Of a stretch of DNA of 64,000 nucleotides, positions 1 through 9,539 are shown piece by piece. The translations under genes and the position numbers were made by a program. Numbering within the stretch: the first letter of the stretch is position 1; the number at the start of each line of letters is the position of its first letter. The notes under the pieces were generated by a model. That model was not told where the DNA came from, searched no databases, and was given only the letters and a program-made list of their open reading frames with translations. The DNA is from Thiorhodovibrio winogradskyi (GTDB taxonomy: Bacteria > Pseudomonadota > Gammaproteobacteria > Chromatiales > Chromatiaceae), in the NCBI RefSeq assembly GCF_036208045.1, contig NZ_CP121472.1:3793531-3857530 (forward strand). Direction: 5' to 3'.

Positions 1-255
1 TTCTGGCAACGATGGGCGGGGACGCCACTCAATGCGCGGCAGGCCAAAGTCACTAACCGTTTGCTCGATGGCTTCGAGGGCAAGCTCACCAATCGCCGCT
101 GGGCGTCGATCGCGCACTGCTCGTCGGACACGGCGTCGCGTGATATTCGCGAACTCTTGGCGCTCGGCCTGCTGTACCGCCTGCCAGGCGGCGGACGCAG
201 CGCCGCCTATACCCTGGCCAACGGCGAGATCAATGCTCAATCAAGGCTAGCCTGA
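1..255 (+). CDS. Fic family protein, C-terminal end (cut by window edge)
   Basis: The reading frame is open from base 1 to the TGA at 253-255 and gives 84 residues beginning FWQRWAGTPLNARQAKV. This matches the C-terminal winged-helix part found after the Fic domain in DUF4172-type Fic proteins: the N-A-R-Q-A-K and L-L-D-G-F-E-G-K-L-T helices, then the wing ending G-G-R-S-A-A-Y-T-L. Fic proteins transfer AMP or a related group to target proteins. The catalytic HPFxxGNGR motif would lie upstream of the window and cannot be checked. The end looks natural, because the tail is only a few residues past the wing. Confidence 0.75.
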   Translation, partial: FWQRWAGTPLNARQAKVTNRLLDGFEGKLTNRRWASIAHCSSDTASRDIRELLALGLLYRLPGGGRSAAYTLANGEINAQSRLA

Positions 256-388
256 CTTCGCATCAAACGCGCCTTTGGCGTCTGGTTGGCGCGGGTGTTG
301 CTGTCCAAGTTCTTCCAATCGGGACGATGATGTCCGGCCCGATCATCAATGATCAGGAATTCACTAGCGAGCCTCCTCGCCAAAGCAG

Positions 389-574
389 ATGCTTGAACAA
401 ACCACCGTGCAATGTCCGTATTGCGGCGAAACCCTGATAACCGAGGTCGATGGCTGGACCAGCCATCGCTATATCGAGGATTGTCCGGTCTGTTGCCGGC
501 CGATTGAATTCGAGGCAACCATTGATCAATTGGGTGAACTAGAGCGATTGGTCGCCAGGCGGGATGACGACTGA
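389..574 (+). CDS. CPxCG-motif cysteine-rich protein
   Basis: This 61-residue protein starts at ATG 389. It has CPYCGE at residues 7-12 and DCPVCC about 25 residues later, a two-knuckle zinc-ribbon arrangement. Length and spacing fit the small CPxCG family (PF14255 type) common in gammaproteobacteria. No enzymatic residues are visible and its function is unknown. It stands alone between the Fic end and the sensor kinase and was probably not co-transcribed with either. Confidence 0.8.
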   Translation: MLEQTTVQCPYCGETLITEVDGWTSHRYIEDCPVCCRPIEFEATIDQLGELERLVARRDDD

Positions 575-622
575 CAGCTAGACTGCGAACAGGCCATGGG
601 GCCGACCAGGCTTTCGGTTGAC

Positions 623-662
623 GGAGCAAGGTCACGCCCGAGGGAGCAAGGTCACGCCAAAG
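623..662. repeat. 20-bp tandem duplication
   Basis: Two adjacent copies of a 20-bp unit starting GGAGCAAGGTCACGCC lie in the 265-bp gap between the CPxCG gene and the sensor kinase. They differ only in the last 4 bases (CGAG versus AAAG). No gene is visible in this gap. Confidence 0.8.
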
Positions 663-839
663 ACTGATCATTCCATCTGTGCTAAAGTCCCGCAAGTGAT
701 TAATCCAGAATGGCAAAATGTTTCGAGTGACGCGCCTTTGGTGCGAACATCGTGAGCGATGATCTAGCTCTCAATCCATCGCATTCTTCCCGTTTGCAGC
801 ACCTGATCGTCCCTTATCCCACCTGATGAGGAAGTCGAC

Positions 840-3203
840 ATGACCACCCCAGTCCCCGCCGAGTCCGGGCCACCACACGAGCACCAGGCGCGCGTCGCGG
901 CATACTGCCAGGATGTCCATGCGCGCAAGTGCCTGCTGACCGCCGCGCTCAAGGCCTATCCCGATGGCTGGATTCAGCTGCTCGACGCAGCGCTGCGGAC
1001 GCTGTTCATTCAGGGACAAGGTTTGCGACTGCTAGATCTCGATCCCGAACAGGCCATTGGTCAGCCGCTGCATGCGCTCTACCCCGAGACACTGCTCCAA
1101 CCGCTTAAGGAGGGCTGCGCGCGCGCCTTGGCCGGCACCTCCGCGGAGTTGGAGGTGAGCATTGACCAGCGTATCGTCCTTCTGTCCTTATCGCCGGCGG
1201 CCCCAACAGACCCGAGCACGGCACAGGTGATCCTGATCGCGCGTGACATCACCGAGCGCAAGCAGACCGAGGAGGCACTGAAACACACCAGCTGGCGGCT
1301 GTCCGAGGCGCAGCGCTTCGCGCATGTCGGCGACTGGGAGTGGGACCCGCGCACCAACAGAATCCAGTGGTCCGATCAGCTGTATCGCATCATGGGGCTC
1401 GAAGTCGGCTCACCGCTGCCGGATTACCCAAGCCACCTCGCGCTCTACCTCGCCGAGGACGGCGCGCGCTTGGATGCCGCCGTGCAGATGGCACTGAACC
1501 ACCACCAACCCTATGAACTCGAGCTTCGCCGCATCCGCCCGGACGGAAGCGAAATCCGCGTCATCGCCTGCGGCCATGTCCAGTGCGATGACGCCGGCAA
1601 GGTCACCTGCCTTTATGGCTCCGTGCTCGAGGTGACCGCACTCAAAGCCGCCGAGGCCCGCGCGCGCGAGGAGCATCAGCATGTGCTGGATATCTTGGAA
1701 AGCACCACGGACGCCTTCTTTGAGGTTGATCGGGACTTTAATCTGACCTACCTCAACAACAAGGCCATGACGCTGCTGGGGCTCGCCTGTCGCGACGACA
1801 CCCTGGGCCGCAATCTGTGGGATCTCTTTCCGCGGGCGGTCAACACCGAATTCGACCACCAATACCGCCGGGCGCTGCACGAGCAGGTGCCCATCGCCTT
1901 CGAGGCTTATTTCGAGCCCTTCGACACCTGGTACGAGGTCCACGCCTACCCATCTCCGGCCGGGCTGGCGGTGTACTTTCGCATCGTCACCGAGCGCAAG
2001 CGCATGGAACAGGCGCTGCGGACCTCGAGCGAACAGGCGCAAGCGGCCAACCGGATCAAGAGCCGCTTCCTGGCCAACATGAGCCATGAACTGCGCACCC
2101 CGCTGAACGGCATCGTGGGTCTGCTCGATGTGCTGGCCGACACCAGAGTCACCGACGAGCAACGCGATTACATTGAGCAGGCCATCCATGCCTCGCGCCG
2201 TTTGACCCGCTTGATCGGCGACATTCTTGATCTCTCCAAGGTCGAGTCCGGCCATCTCTCGCTCCTGCGGCAGCCGTTCGATCTGGGCGAGTTTGTCCGC
2301 GCCGTCGAACAACTCTTCACACCGGTCGCGCGCCGCAATCAGGTCAGGCTGAGCGTCTCGCTGGCCGCCAATGCCCCGCCCCGCCTGCTCGGGGACACGA
2401 CGCGCTTGCATCAGATTCTTGGCAATATCATCGGCAACGCGATCAAATTCGCCCAAGGCGGGCACGTGCGTGTCGAAGCCCTGTCGCTCGGGCGCGGACG
2501 GGGCAAGGAATGGGTGATTCTGTTCCTCGTCAAGGACACTGGTCTGGGCATGGCCGAGGAGCAGTTGGAAGCACTCTTCGATCCCTTCGTTCAAGCCGAG
2601 AACCTAGTGACCCAGTCGGCCGATGGCGTCGGGCTCGGACTGTCCATCGTCAAGAACCTAGTCCAACGCATGGGTGGCTCCCTCTGTGTCGGCAGCGAAC
2701 TGGGCAAGGGCACCGAATTTGCCATTTCACTGCCCTTCGCCGAGGCGTTAGCCACGGCGGCGGCAGAAGACCCTGCTCGGGCGTCCGTGGCCGCGGATAT
2801 CAAGCATCTTGATGGACTGCACATACTGGGTGTGGATGATGAAAAAACCAACCGGCTGCTGCTCTCCCGTCTGCTGACCAAGCAAGGCGCGCGGGTCAGC
2901 CTGGCTGAAGACGGCTCCGCCGCGCTGGCTGTCCTGCAAGCCCCGGACGCGGACTTTGACCTGGTGCTACTGGATATCCACATGCCGGTGATGGACGGGT
3001 TCGCCACCACTGCCGCGATCCGACGCGGCGATGCCGGTCCCCGTCATCAACGGGTTCCGATCCTCGCGCTCACCGCCACAAGCATGGGCAGCGATCACGA
3101 GCGCTTCCTCGACGCCGGCATGCAGGGTCATGTCGCCAAGCCGGTCGAGATCGTGGAGCTCACGAAGGCCATCCGCGAGGTCGTGGCGAAATCAAGACGC
3201 TGA
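840..3203 (+). CDS. Hybrid sensor histidine kinase with PAS domains and receiver
   Basis: This 787-residue protein starts at ATG 840. Domains in order are a PAS-like segment (about 40-145, ending in a PAC-type D-I-T-E-R-K), a second PAS/PAC (about 150-270) and a third PAS (about 280-390). A HisKA dimerisation domain follows, with [12 protein letters not shown] and the phospho-acceptor His at residue 416. The HATPase_c domain shows N-box [15 protein letters not shown] and [14 protein letters not shown]-terminal receiver has its phospho-acceptor Asp near residue 712 in [11 protein letters not shown] and Lys in the final V-A-K-P. No transmembrane segment is visible, so it is probably a cytoplasmic sensor of a PAS-bound signal. 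There is no HPt domain, so the phosphorelay must finish elsewhere. It is convergent with a GGDEF-EAL gene; a link to cyclic-di-GMP is only suggested by position. Confidence 0.93.
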   Translation: MTTPVPAESGPPHEHQARVAAYCQDVHARKCLLTAALKAYPDGWIQLLDAALRTLFIQGQGLRLLDLDPEQAIGQPLHALYPETLLQPLKEGCARALAGTSAELEVSIDQRIVLLSLSPAAPTDPSTAQVILIARDITERKQTEEALKHTSWRLSEAQRFAHVGDWEWDPRTNRIQWSDQLYRIMGLEVGSPLPDYPSHLALYLAEDGARLDAAVQMALNHHQPYELELRRIRPDGSEIRVIACGHVQCDDAGKVTCLYGSVLEVTALKAAEARAREEHQHVLDILESTTDAFFEVDRDFNLTYLNNKAMTLLGLACRDDTLGRNLWDLFPRAVNTEFDHQYRRALHEQVPIAFEAYFEPFDTWYEVHAYPSPAGLAVYFRIVTERKRMEQALRTSSEQAQAANRIKSRFLANMSHELRTPLNGIVGLLDVLADTRVTDEQRDYIEQAIHASRRLTRLIGDILDLSKVESGHLSLLRQPFDLGEFVRAVEQLFTPVARRNQVRLSVSLAANAPPRLLGDTTRLHQILGNIIGNAIKFAQGGHVRVEALSLGRGRGKEWVILFLVKDTGLGMAEEQLEALFDPFVQAENLVTQSADGVGLGLSIVKNLVQRMGGSLCVGSELGKGTEFAISLPFAEALATAAAEDPARASVAADIKHLDGLHILGVDDEKTNRLLLSRLLTKQGARVSLAEDGSAALAVLQAPDADFDLVLLDIHMPVMDGFATTAAIRRGDAGPRHQRVPILALTATSMGSDHERFLDAGMQGHVAKPVEIVELTKAIREVVAKSRR

Positions 3204-3265
3204 TGGCATGCTATCTCAGGCAGGGCCTTCGGCAAATCGCCCAAACGCTGGGCACTGTGTAATTA

Positions 3266-3285
3266 GGCCAGCACATCCGCTGGCC
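3266..3285. terminator. Hairpin between convergent genes
   Basis: A perfect 7-bp stem GGCCAGC / GCTGGCC with a 6-nt loop sits in the 85-bp gap between the ends of the convergent kinase and GGDEF-EAL genes. There is no strong T-run on either side, so intrinsic termination is plausible but not proven. Confidence 0.4.
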
Positions 3286-3288
3286 CAA

Positions 3289-5709
3289 TCACGCTGCGCC
3301 CAGGAGCTGCTCGAACGCATCCATCTGCAGCGCAGGTGCGTAGAGATACCCTTGGGCGTAATCGCAGCCGAACTGCCGCAGCAGATCCCTCTGCCGCTCG
3401 GTTTCCACGCCCTCGGCAATGGTTTGGATGCCGAGCTTGTGCGCCATCACGATGATCGCCTCTGTCAGCGCGGTGTTGGCGTCGTCCTCGGCGAGGTCGG
3501 AGATGAAGGACCGGTCGATCTTCAGGTAGTCGATATCGAACCGACGCAGATAGGACAAGGCCGAGAAACCGGTGCCGAAATCGTCGATGGACACTTCGAT
3601 GCCTGCATTCCTGAACTCCAGCAGTTGCTGCTCGATGTGCTTGGATTGGCTCAGCAGGGATCCCTCGGTAATCTCCACGGTGATGCTATGGCCGGGAAGA
3701 TCGAAGCGGCGTAATTCGTCCGTGCAACAGGGCTGGTTCGGCTTCTCGAACTGAATCGGCGATCGGTTGACGCTCACCTGAATGATGCGGTCATGCATGT
3801 CACGCCAACGCGCGACAGCGGCAAGCGCCTGGCCAAACACCCACTGGCCGATCTCATGGATGAGACCGAGCTCCTCGGCCAGGGGAATGAAAACCATGGG
3901 ACTGACCAAGCCACGCTCGGGGTGGTACCAACGCAGCAAGGCCTCGGCCTTGACAATGACCTCGTCGGTCATGTCGACAATCGGCTGATAGTAGACCTCC
4001 AACTCACCGCGCCCGAGCGCCTGGCGCAGATCCTTGGCCAGGGCAGCCTTCTCGCGCGCCTCACGCTGCATGGTCGCCGTGAAGTAGCCAAAGCGGTTGC
4101 GCCCCTCGGCCTTGGCCACATACATCGCCTGATCCGCGTGCTTGAGTAAGCCATCGAGATTGTCGGCGTCGTCTGGAAACAGGGTAATGCCGATACTGGC
4201 GGAGATATACCCTCGGTCGTCATCGCCCAATTCATAAGGCTCGGCGAGGGTCATAATCAGCTCCCGGGCGATGCGTTCGAGGTTGGCACGATCACCGAAG
4301 TTCGGTAGAACGACCGTGAACTCGTCGCCACCGAGGCGCGCGACGGTATCGCTCTCGCGCACCTTGGCGCCGATGCGGCCGGCGGCCTGCGCCAGGAGCG
4401 CGTCGCCCTTGGCATGACCAAGGCTGTCATTGACCTCCTTGAAGCGGTCGAGGTCGATGAACAGCACAGCGATGCCTTGCCGCGTGCGCCCCGCTTTCTT
4501 GATCTCTTGCTCCAGGCGCTCGTAGAACAAATGCCGGTTGGGTAACCCGGTCAGGGCGTCGAAGTTGGCCTGGCGCCAGACCAGTTCCTCGGTCTTTTTG
4601 CGCTCGGTAATATCAGAGAACACCGAAACGTATTGATAGAGCGCGCCCTGGCTATCGTGGATCGCATTGATGCCGAGCCATTTGGCGTAGAGGGTGCCGT
4701 CCTTGCGCCGATCCCAGATCTCGCCCTCCCAGTGTCGGGAAGCATGCAAGGACGCCCACATGGCGTCATAGAAGGCGCGATCATGACGCCCGGAGGCGAA
4801 GATGCTGGGATCCTTGCCACGCACCTCGTCAAAGGTGTAACCCGTGATGCGCACAGCCGCCGGATTGATCGAGACGATGCGGTTGCTTGCGTCGGTCACC
4901 ACCACTGCCTGGTCCATGGTGTCAAACACCCGGGCCGCGAGTTGCAGGCGATGTTCTTGCACCACCCGCTCGCTGATATCCTCGATGAAGACGAAGAAGC
5001 GCCCGCCCTGCACGCGCGAGAAACTGGTCACCACCTCCACCGGCCACCGGCTGCCATCCTGGCGACGATGCTCGCTGCGAAAGCGGTCGGAGCCGTCCCT
5101 GATGATTTGGGCGATATGGCGGGCTGTTTCCGCTGGCTGCTCGAGGGCCTCGATATCGGGGATTCGCAGCCTCAAGAACTCATCGCGACTGTAGCCTGAC
5201 AGCTTCAGATAGGCCGCGTTGACTTCCAGGAAGCACCCGTCCATGTCCACCATCCAAAACCCCAGGGTCGTGGTATTGACGGCGGCCTCATAGGTCTCGA
5301 TGCCTTCATGCAGCCGTGTCTCCATCTCCTTGCGCTCGCTGATGTCGCGCACCACGCTGAAGAACACCAGCTCACTACCCACCTGGAAGGAGCGGGCGTT
5401 GAGTTCAACCGGCATGACCGAACCGTCCTTGCGATAGTGGGCGGTCTCGAAGGTGGCCTGCCCCTGTTGCTCGATCTCGGCCAGCCGCCGCGGCACCTGG
5501 GCTGCAAATTCTGGAGGATCGAGCGTGGTCACCGAGCGTCCCGTGAGTTCGTCCTTGCGATAGCCAAGGCGGCGATGAAAGGCGGGATTGCAGTCGATGA
5601 TCAGGCCCTGGCGATTCACCACCAGCACACCATCGGTCATGGCATTGAACAAGGCGGCATGGAGGTCGTGGGCCGAGTCCAACTTCAGGGGCGTTGTCTG
5701 AGCGAACAA
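3289..5709 (-). CDS. PAS-GGDEF-EAL protein (cyclic-di-GMP turnover)
   Basis: This 806-residue cytoplasmic protein has at least three PAS/PAC units in residues 15-370, each ending in a D-I-S-E-R or D-I-T-E-R box. A GGDEF domain follows with an intact GGDEF at 460-464, and then an EAL domain with EALLRW beginning at residue 589 and a conserved DDFGTGFS-type segment. Both catalytic signatures look intact, so it could make or break c-di-GMP, or do both. The predicted start is TTG at 5709, preceded by GGAG at good spacing. The next ATG lies inside the first PAS domain, which argues for the TTG. There are no membrane segments. Confidence 0.93.
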   Translation of the reverse strand: MFAQTTPLKLDSAHDLHAALFNAMTDGVLVVNRQGLIIDCNPAFHRRLGYRKDELTGRSVTTLDPPEFAAQVPRRLAEIEQQGQATFETAHYRKDGSVMPVELNARSFQVGSELVFFSVVRDISERKEMETRLHEGIETYEAAVNTTTLGFWMVDMDGCFLEVNAAYLKLSGYSRDEFLRLRIPDIEALEQPAETARHIAQIIRDGSDRFRSEHRRQDGSRWPVEVVTSFSRVQGGRFFVFIEDISERVVQEHRLQLAARVFDTMDQAVVVTDASNRIVSINPAAVRITGYTFDEVRGKDPSIFASGRHDRAFYDAMWASLHASRHWEGEIWDRRKDGTLYAKWLGINAIHDSQGALYQYVSVFSDITERKKTEELVWRQANFDALTGLPNRHLFYERLEQEIKKAGRTRQGIAVLFIDLDRFKEVNDSLGHAKGDALLAQAAGRIGAKVRESDTVARLGGDEFTVVLPNFGDRANLERIARELIMTLAEPYELGDDDRGYISASIGITLFPDDADNLDGLLKHADQAMYVAKAEGRNRFGYFTATMQREAREKAALAKDLRQALGRGELEVYYQPIVDMTDEVIVKAEALLRWYHPERGLVSPMVFIPLAEELGLIHEIGQWVFGQALAAVARWRDMHDRIIQVSVNRSPIQFEKPNQPCCTDELRRFDLPGHSITVEITEGSLLSQSKHIEQQLLEFRNAGIEVSIDDFGTGFSALSYLRRFDIDYLKIDRSFISDLAEDDANTALTEAIIVMAHKLGIQTIAEGVETERQRDLLRQFGCDYAQGYLYAPALQMDAFEQLLGAA

Positions 5710-5845
5710 GCAAGGGACTCCGTGGTTAACCGCGGTGATCGACGATAGACAGAAACCATCCCCGGGGCAAGCCGCCGGGCGCCGCGAAAGCCCTGTGGAT
5801 CAGAGGATCAGAGGGGATTCTGTTTGTCCAACACAATCTCAAACG

Positions 5846-6820
5846 TCAAGCCCCGCGCTGAGGCCGCTTCGGATCGGGCCGGTCGATGTGGAAGAAGCAC
5901 CCACGGAGTTGATAAACCCGTTCATAAGTGTGGGCGCCAAAGTAATCGCGCTGGGCCTGGAGCAGTTTCTGCGGCAGGCGCGCCGAGCGATAGCTGTCAT
6001 AATAGGCGAGCGACGCGGCGAAGGTCGGCGCCGTCACACCGTGCTGCGCCGCCAAGGCGACGACCTTGCGCCAGTGGTGCTGAGCGCTATCGATGGCCTC
6101 CTTGAAATGCGGAGCAAGCAGCAGATTGGCCAGCTCGGGCTCATGCCGATAGGCCTCGCAGATCATCTGCATGTCCCCGTACTCGATGCCGTTATGCAGC
6201 ATCTTGACATAGTGACCGGCGCCGTCCGAGCCGATGTAGGCCGTACAGGGCTCGCCACCCTGCACAGGCCTGCCGGGCTTGGCGCCAAGCAGCGGCTTGC
6301 ACGTGTCGGGATCGACCTTGGCAGCGATTGCGGACCAGACCGGCTCCACCTCCTTCCAGGCATCTTTCTGCCCGCCGGGCATCAGCGAGGGCCCAAAGCG
6401 CGCGCCCTCCTCGCCGCCGGAGATACCGCTACCGATGAAGCGCAGCCTGCGCCCGGCGAGCCGCTGCTCTCGCGCGATTGTGTTTGTACACTTTTTGTTT
6501 TCTAAGTCGACAAGGATGTCGCCCTCGTCAAGCAGTGGTGCAAGCTGATCGATGACGGCGTCGGTCCCGCTGCCAGCCTTGACCATGACGACGATCTTGC
6601 GCGGTCGCTTCAGCGAGTTCACCAATGCCTCCAGCGTCTCGCAACCGACCAGTCCGCCGGGCGTGTCTGGATGCTTGTCGACGAAGGCCTGCATCTTCTC
6701 GGTGGTGCGGTTGTAGACCGAGATGCGAAAGCCATGGTCGGCGATGTTGAGCGCCAAGTTCTGGCCCATCACGGCCAGGCCGATGAGGCCAATCTCAGAG
6801 CGTTGGTCGTTTGCTGCCAT
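5846..6820 (-). pseudogene. gnd: 6-phosphogluconate dehydrogenase with internal deletion
   Basis: ATG 6820 is preceded by AGGAG. The N-terminus has the NADP-binding [15 protein letters not shown] and the catalytic region [12 protein letters not shown] and [17 protein letters not shown]. The C-terminus has [14 protein letters not shown] and [12 protein letters not shown]. Family members have about 470-480 residues; this copy has 324. At residue 224 the sequence jumps from MQMICEAY straight to [11 protein letters not shown], so about 150 residues of the helical substrate-binding and dimer domain are missing without loss of frame. Residues 106-113 are also odd: the usual D-G-G-N-S-x-F-x-D-T reads [10 protein letters not shown], in an AT-rich patch unlike its surroundings. 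The product is very unlikely to be active. Transaldolase nearby is also broken, so a pentose-phosphate cluster appears to be decaying. Confidence 0.85.
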
Positions 6821-7133
6821 GATGGTCTCCTCTTGTTATCGCGGGTTGCGCGTCGGTCACCGATCACCGGTCTAATTACCAATAAGCAAATTGTGGGCCA
6901 GCAAGACCTGGGCTTGCCAGCGCACAGGGCGAGCTGGGGCTGTCTCCGCGCTCCATAGTGGGCACGTCCTTTGCTTTCACAGAAGCCCGGCTGCTGCAGG
7001 ACATCGCCCGTGACGTCTCGAGCGCAAGGCTGGGGTCTATCCGCCTCGGATCCCATGCCCGCCGAGCGCGATGACAAGGGTCATCTCCGAGTCGCCATCT
7101 CTGATGACTAGCCTTCTGTGAGTGGAGAACGCC

Positions 7134-8723
7134 ATGCCAAACATTCAGATCAGCCCCTGGGACCTGGCGGTCGTCGCCGTCTATGTGATCGGCACGCGCA
7201 TCCTGTTCGGCTGGTGGGCCGCACGCACCGCCCGCCAAGGCGCCGAGGGCTACTTCCTCGGCGGCCGGGCGCTGCGCTGGTTCATCATCGGTCTGTCCTT
7301 CTATGTCGCCAACATGAGCGGCGGCAGCTTCGTCGGCCTGCCCGGCAGCGGCTACAACGACGGCATCGCCGTCTATCACTACGAATGGCTGCCGGCGGTG
7401 ATCCTGGTGCTGTTCGTTATGTTCCTGCTGCCGCTCTACCTGCGCGCGCGCATCTACACCGCCCCGCAATTCCTCGAAGAGCGCTTTGGCCGCCAGCCGC
7501 GGCTCGCGTTCTCGGGCTTCCTGCTCGTCGCCGTGACGTTGATCGACGCGCCGGCATCGCTCTACGCCGGCGCCGTGGTCGGCCAGGCCTTGTTCCCGTC
7601 GGTGCCGACGTGGCCGCTGCTCGCGGCTGGCGCGCTGATCGCCGGGGTCTATATCTTCTTTGGTGGCCTTGGCGCAGTCGTCATCAACGATGCGCTTCAA
7701 GCCGCCATGATCATGGTCGGCGGCATACTGGTGCTGGTGTTGGCCTGGCAGGCGGTGCCGTCCTGGGATGCGGTGGTGCAAGCGGCACCTCCCGATGCAC
7801 TGCATCTGATCCGACCCGCCGACGATGATCTGCTGCCCTGGCCGGGCATCCTTACCGGGGTGCTCGTCATCGGTACCTATTTCTGGTGCACGAATCAGTT
7901 CGTCGTTCAGCGCGCACTCGGCGCCCAAAACCTCGATCACGGCCGCTGGGGCGCGCTGTTCGCCGGGCTGCTGAAGCTGCCGAATCTGTTCATCCTGGTC
8001 ATGCCCGGGGTGCTGGCGGTCGCCCTCTACCCGGACCTCGAGCGGCCGGATCTGGTGTTTCCGACCATGATCGTCGACCTGCTGCCGGTGGGCCTCCGTG
8101 GACTCCTGCTGGCTGCCTTCGTCGCCGCGATCCTGTCCAGCCTGGAGGCGATCTTCAACTCCTCGGCAACCCTGTTCACGATGGACTTCGTGCGCACCTT
8201 CCGCCCACGGACCAGTGATCAAGGGCTGGCCCGTTTGGGCCGCTGGTCCACGGTCGGTTTCATGATCGCGGCGATCCTGTGGTCACCGATCGTGCTGCAG
8301 TTTCCCACCCTCTGGCAGTATCTGCAGTCGTTCATGTCCTACATCACACCACCGGTGACGGCGGTATTCATTATCGGCATCTTCTGGCCGCGGGCCAATG
8401 CCGCCGGTGCGCTGGCGACGCTGCTCATCGGCGTGCCCCTGGGTATCCTGGGATGGGCCGCCAACGAGCTGCTCGACTTGCTGTCGATCCAGTACCTCTA
8501 TGCGGCCGGAATCATGTTCGCCTTGAGCGCCTTGATCCTGGTCATCGTGAGCCTGGCGACCGCGCCGCCTGACCCGGAGAAGGTCCAGCGCTGCACCTGG
8601 CGTCCAGCGCTATGGCGGCAGGAGAGCCAAGAGCTGGCCGACACGCCCTGGTATCTGAACTATCGCTATATGGCGCTTGGGTTGACGCTGCTGGCAGCGG
8701 CGATGGTGCTCTGGTGGTGGTGA
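7134..8723 (+). CDS. Sodium:solute symporter family transporter
   Basis: About 529 residues and 13 or so hydrophobic segments of the SSS (SLC5-like) fold. Recognisable parts are the N-terminal Y-F-L-G-G-R-A-L-R-W segment, the unwound TM1-type stretch ANMSGGSFVGLPGSG, and a Gly/Ala-rich later helix with FVAAILSSLEAIFNSSATL, which matches the sodium-site region of the family. I prefer ATG 7134 because GGAG lies 7 bases upstream; a GTG at 7122 is an alternative. It should couple sodium entry to uptake of an organic solute, possibly a sugar given the neighbouring sugar-metabolism remnants. The substrate cannot be read from the sequence. Confidence 0.88.
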   Translation: MPNIQISPWDLAVVAVYVIGTRILFGWWAARTARQGAEGYFLGGRALRWFIIGLSFYVANMSGGSFVGLPGSGYNDGIAVYHYEWLPAVILVLFVMFLLPLYLRARIYTAPQFLEERFGRQPRLAFSGFLLVAVTLIDAPASLYAGAVVGQALFPSVPTWPLLAAGALIAGVYIFFGGLGAVVINDALQAAMIMVGGILVLVLAWQAVPSWDAVVQAAPPDALHLIRPADDDLLPWPGILTGVLVIGTYFWCTNQFVVQRALGAQNLDHGRWGALFAGLLKLPNLFILVMPGVLAVALYPDLERPDLVFPTMIVDLLPVGLRGLLLAAFVAAILSSLEAIFNSSATLFTMDFVRTFRPRTSDQGLARLGRWSTVGFMIAAILWSPIVLQFPTLWQYLQSFMSYITPPVTAVFIIGIFWPRANAAGALATLLIGVPLGILGWAANELLDLLSIQYLYAAGIMFALSALILVIVSLATAPPDPEKVQRCTWRPALWRQESQELADTPWYLNYRYMALGLTLLAAAMVLWWW

Positions 8724-9046
8724 GCCATTTCGAGGATCACCGATAGGGCGCGGATGGGTGCGCGCATAGAGACAGATAGAGACCGCATCTGGCGAAATGA
8801 ACCCTGATCGGCGCATTACCCCCCGCACGTCGCCGCAATCCCCTGGTTGGCTCAGCACCAACTGCCAGAGTTGGATTGGGTGATAACAACCAGAGCTGGT
8901 GCAAAATACCCATGCCCCATCCATGACTTCGGTTAAGGCTTCGGGCGCCTGGTTGCGGCAATGTCGCAGCGTTCGCGAATACGGCCCCGCGGAAAGAGCG
9001 GCATCGTAATTCGACCTCGCGTCCGGCGTGACTGTGGTTGGTTTTG
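8724..9046. other. Intergenic stretch, no gene recognised
   Basis: This gap of about 320 bp separates the symporter from the VIT remnant. Neither strand carries a reading frame with recognisable protein features or a convincing ribosome binding site. Confidence 0.5.
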
Positions 9047-9372
9047 ATGCTCAAGGAGGATGCTCACGCACAGGCCACCTCGGTGATGCGGTGCTGGGCG
9101 CGATTGACGGCGGCATCACCAGCTTCGCGGTCGTCGCTGGCGCCGTCGGCGGCGGCTTCTCGAGCCTGGTGGTCATCATTCTGGGCGTCGTCAGCATCGC
9201 CGCGACCTCGCTGGCGTTCCTCTGCGTCGGTATCGCCAAGGGCTGGATGTTGGATCAGTCGCGGTTCCGCTCCGGCCTCGAGACCCTACTCACCGGCGGC
9301 GGCGCCGCGGTGCTTGCCTACGGCGCCGGCGCCCTGCTGCGTGCCTGGATGGGGACCGGCACCATGGCTTAA
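9047..9372 (+). pseudogene. VIT1/CCC1-type transporter remnant
   Basis: The start appears to be ATG 9047 (MLKEDAHAQATS). The frame then shifts near 9082 into the frame that encodes LGDAVLGAIDGGITSFAVVAG, the conserved first membrane segment of VIT/CCC1 iron-manganese transporters. After VVIILG the sequence jumps to SLAFLCVGIAKG, the conserved penultimate helix, followed by SGLETLLTGGGAAVLAYGAG. About 100 central residues, including the cytosolic metal-binding helices, are absent. A frameshift plus a large in-frame deletion make this non-functional. The next 160 bp (9373-9539) are open for a fragment containing HGDGRFELGLFYLSAELDTW that I do not recognise. Confidence 0.75.
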
Positions 9373-9539
9373 ATTGCCTTGGCACACGGCGATGGCCGCT
9401 TCGAGCTCGGACTCTTCTACCTGAGCGCCGAGCTCGATACCTGGGAGGACGGCAAGCGGATCTCCTCGCGCATCTGGGATCACCGCATCGAGCACGACTT
9501 CCTTTTGGCGATTGCCGAGGGATCAGGATCAGCCTGGGC

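Noticed and set aside
1410-2594. Long open frame on the minus strand (394 codons)
   Set aside because: It lies fully inside the sensor kinase gene; high GC gives long antisense frames. Its translation shows no protein family features.
6876-8222. 448-codon minus-strand frame opposite the symporter
   Set aside because: Composition is Gln/Asp/Arg-rich shadow of a membrane protein; the + strand SSS protein explains the region.
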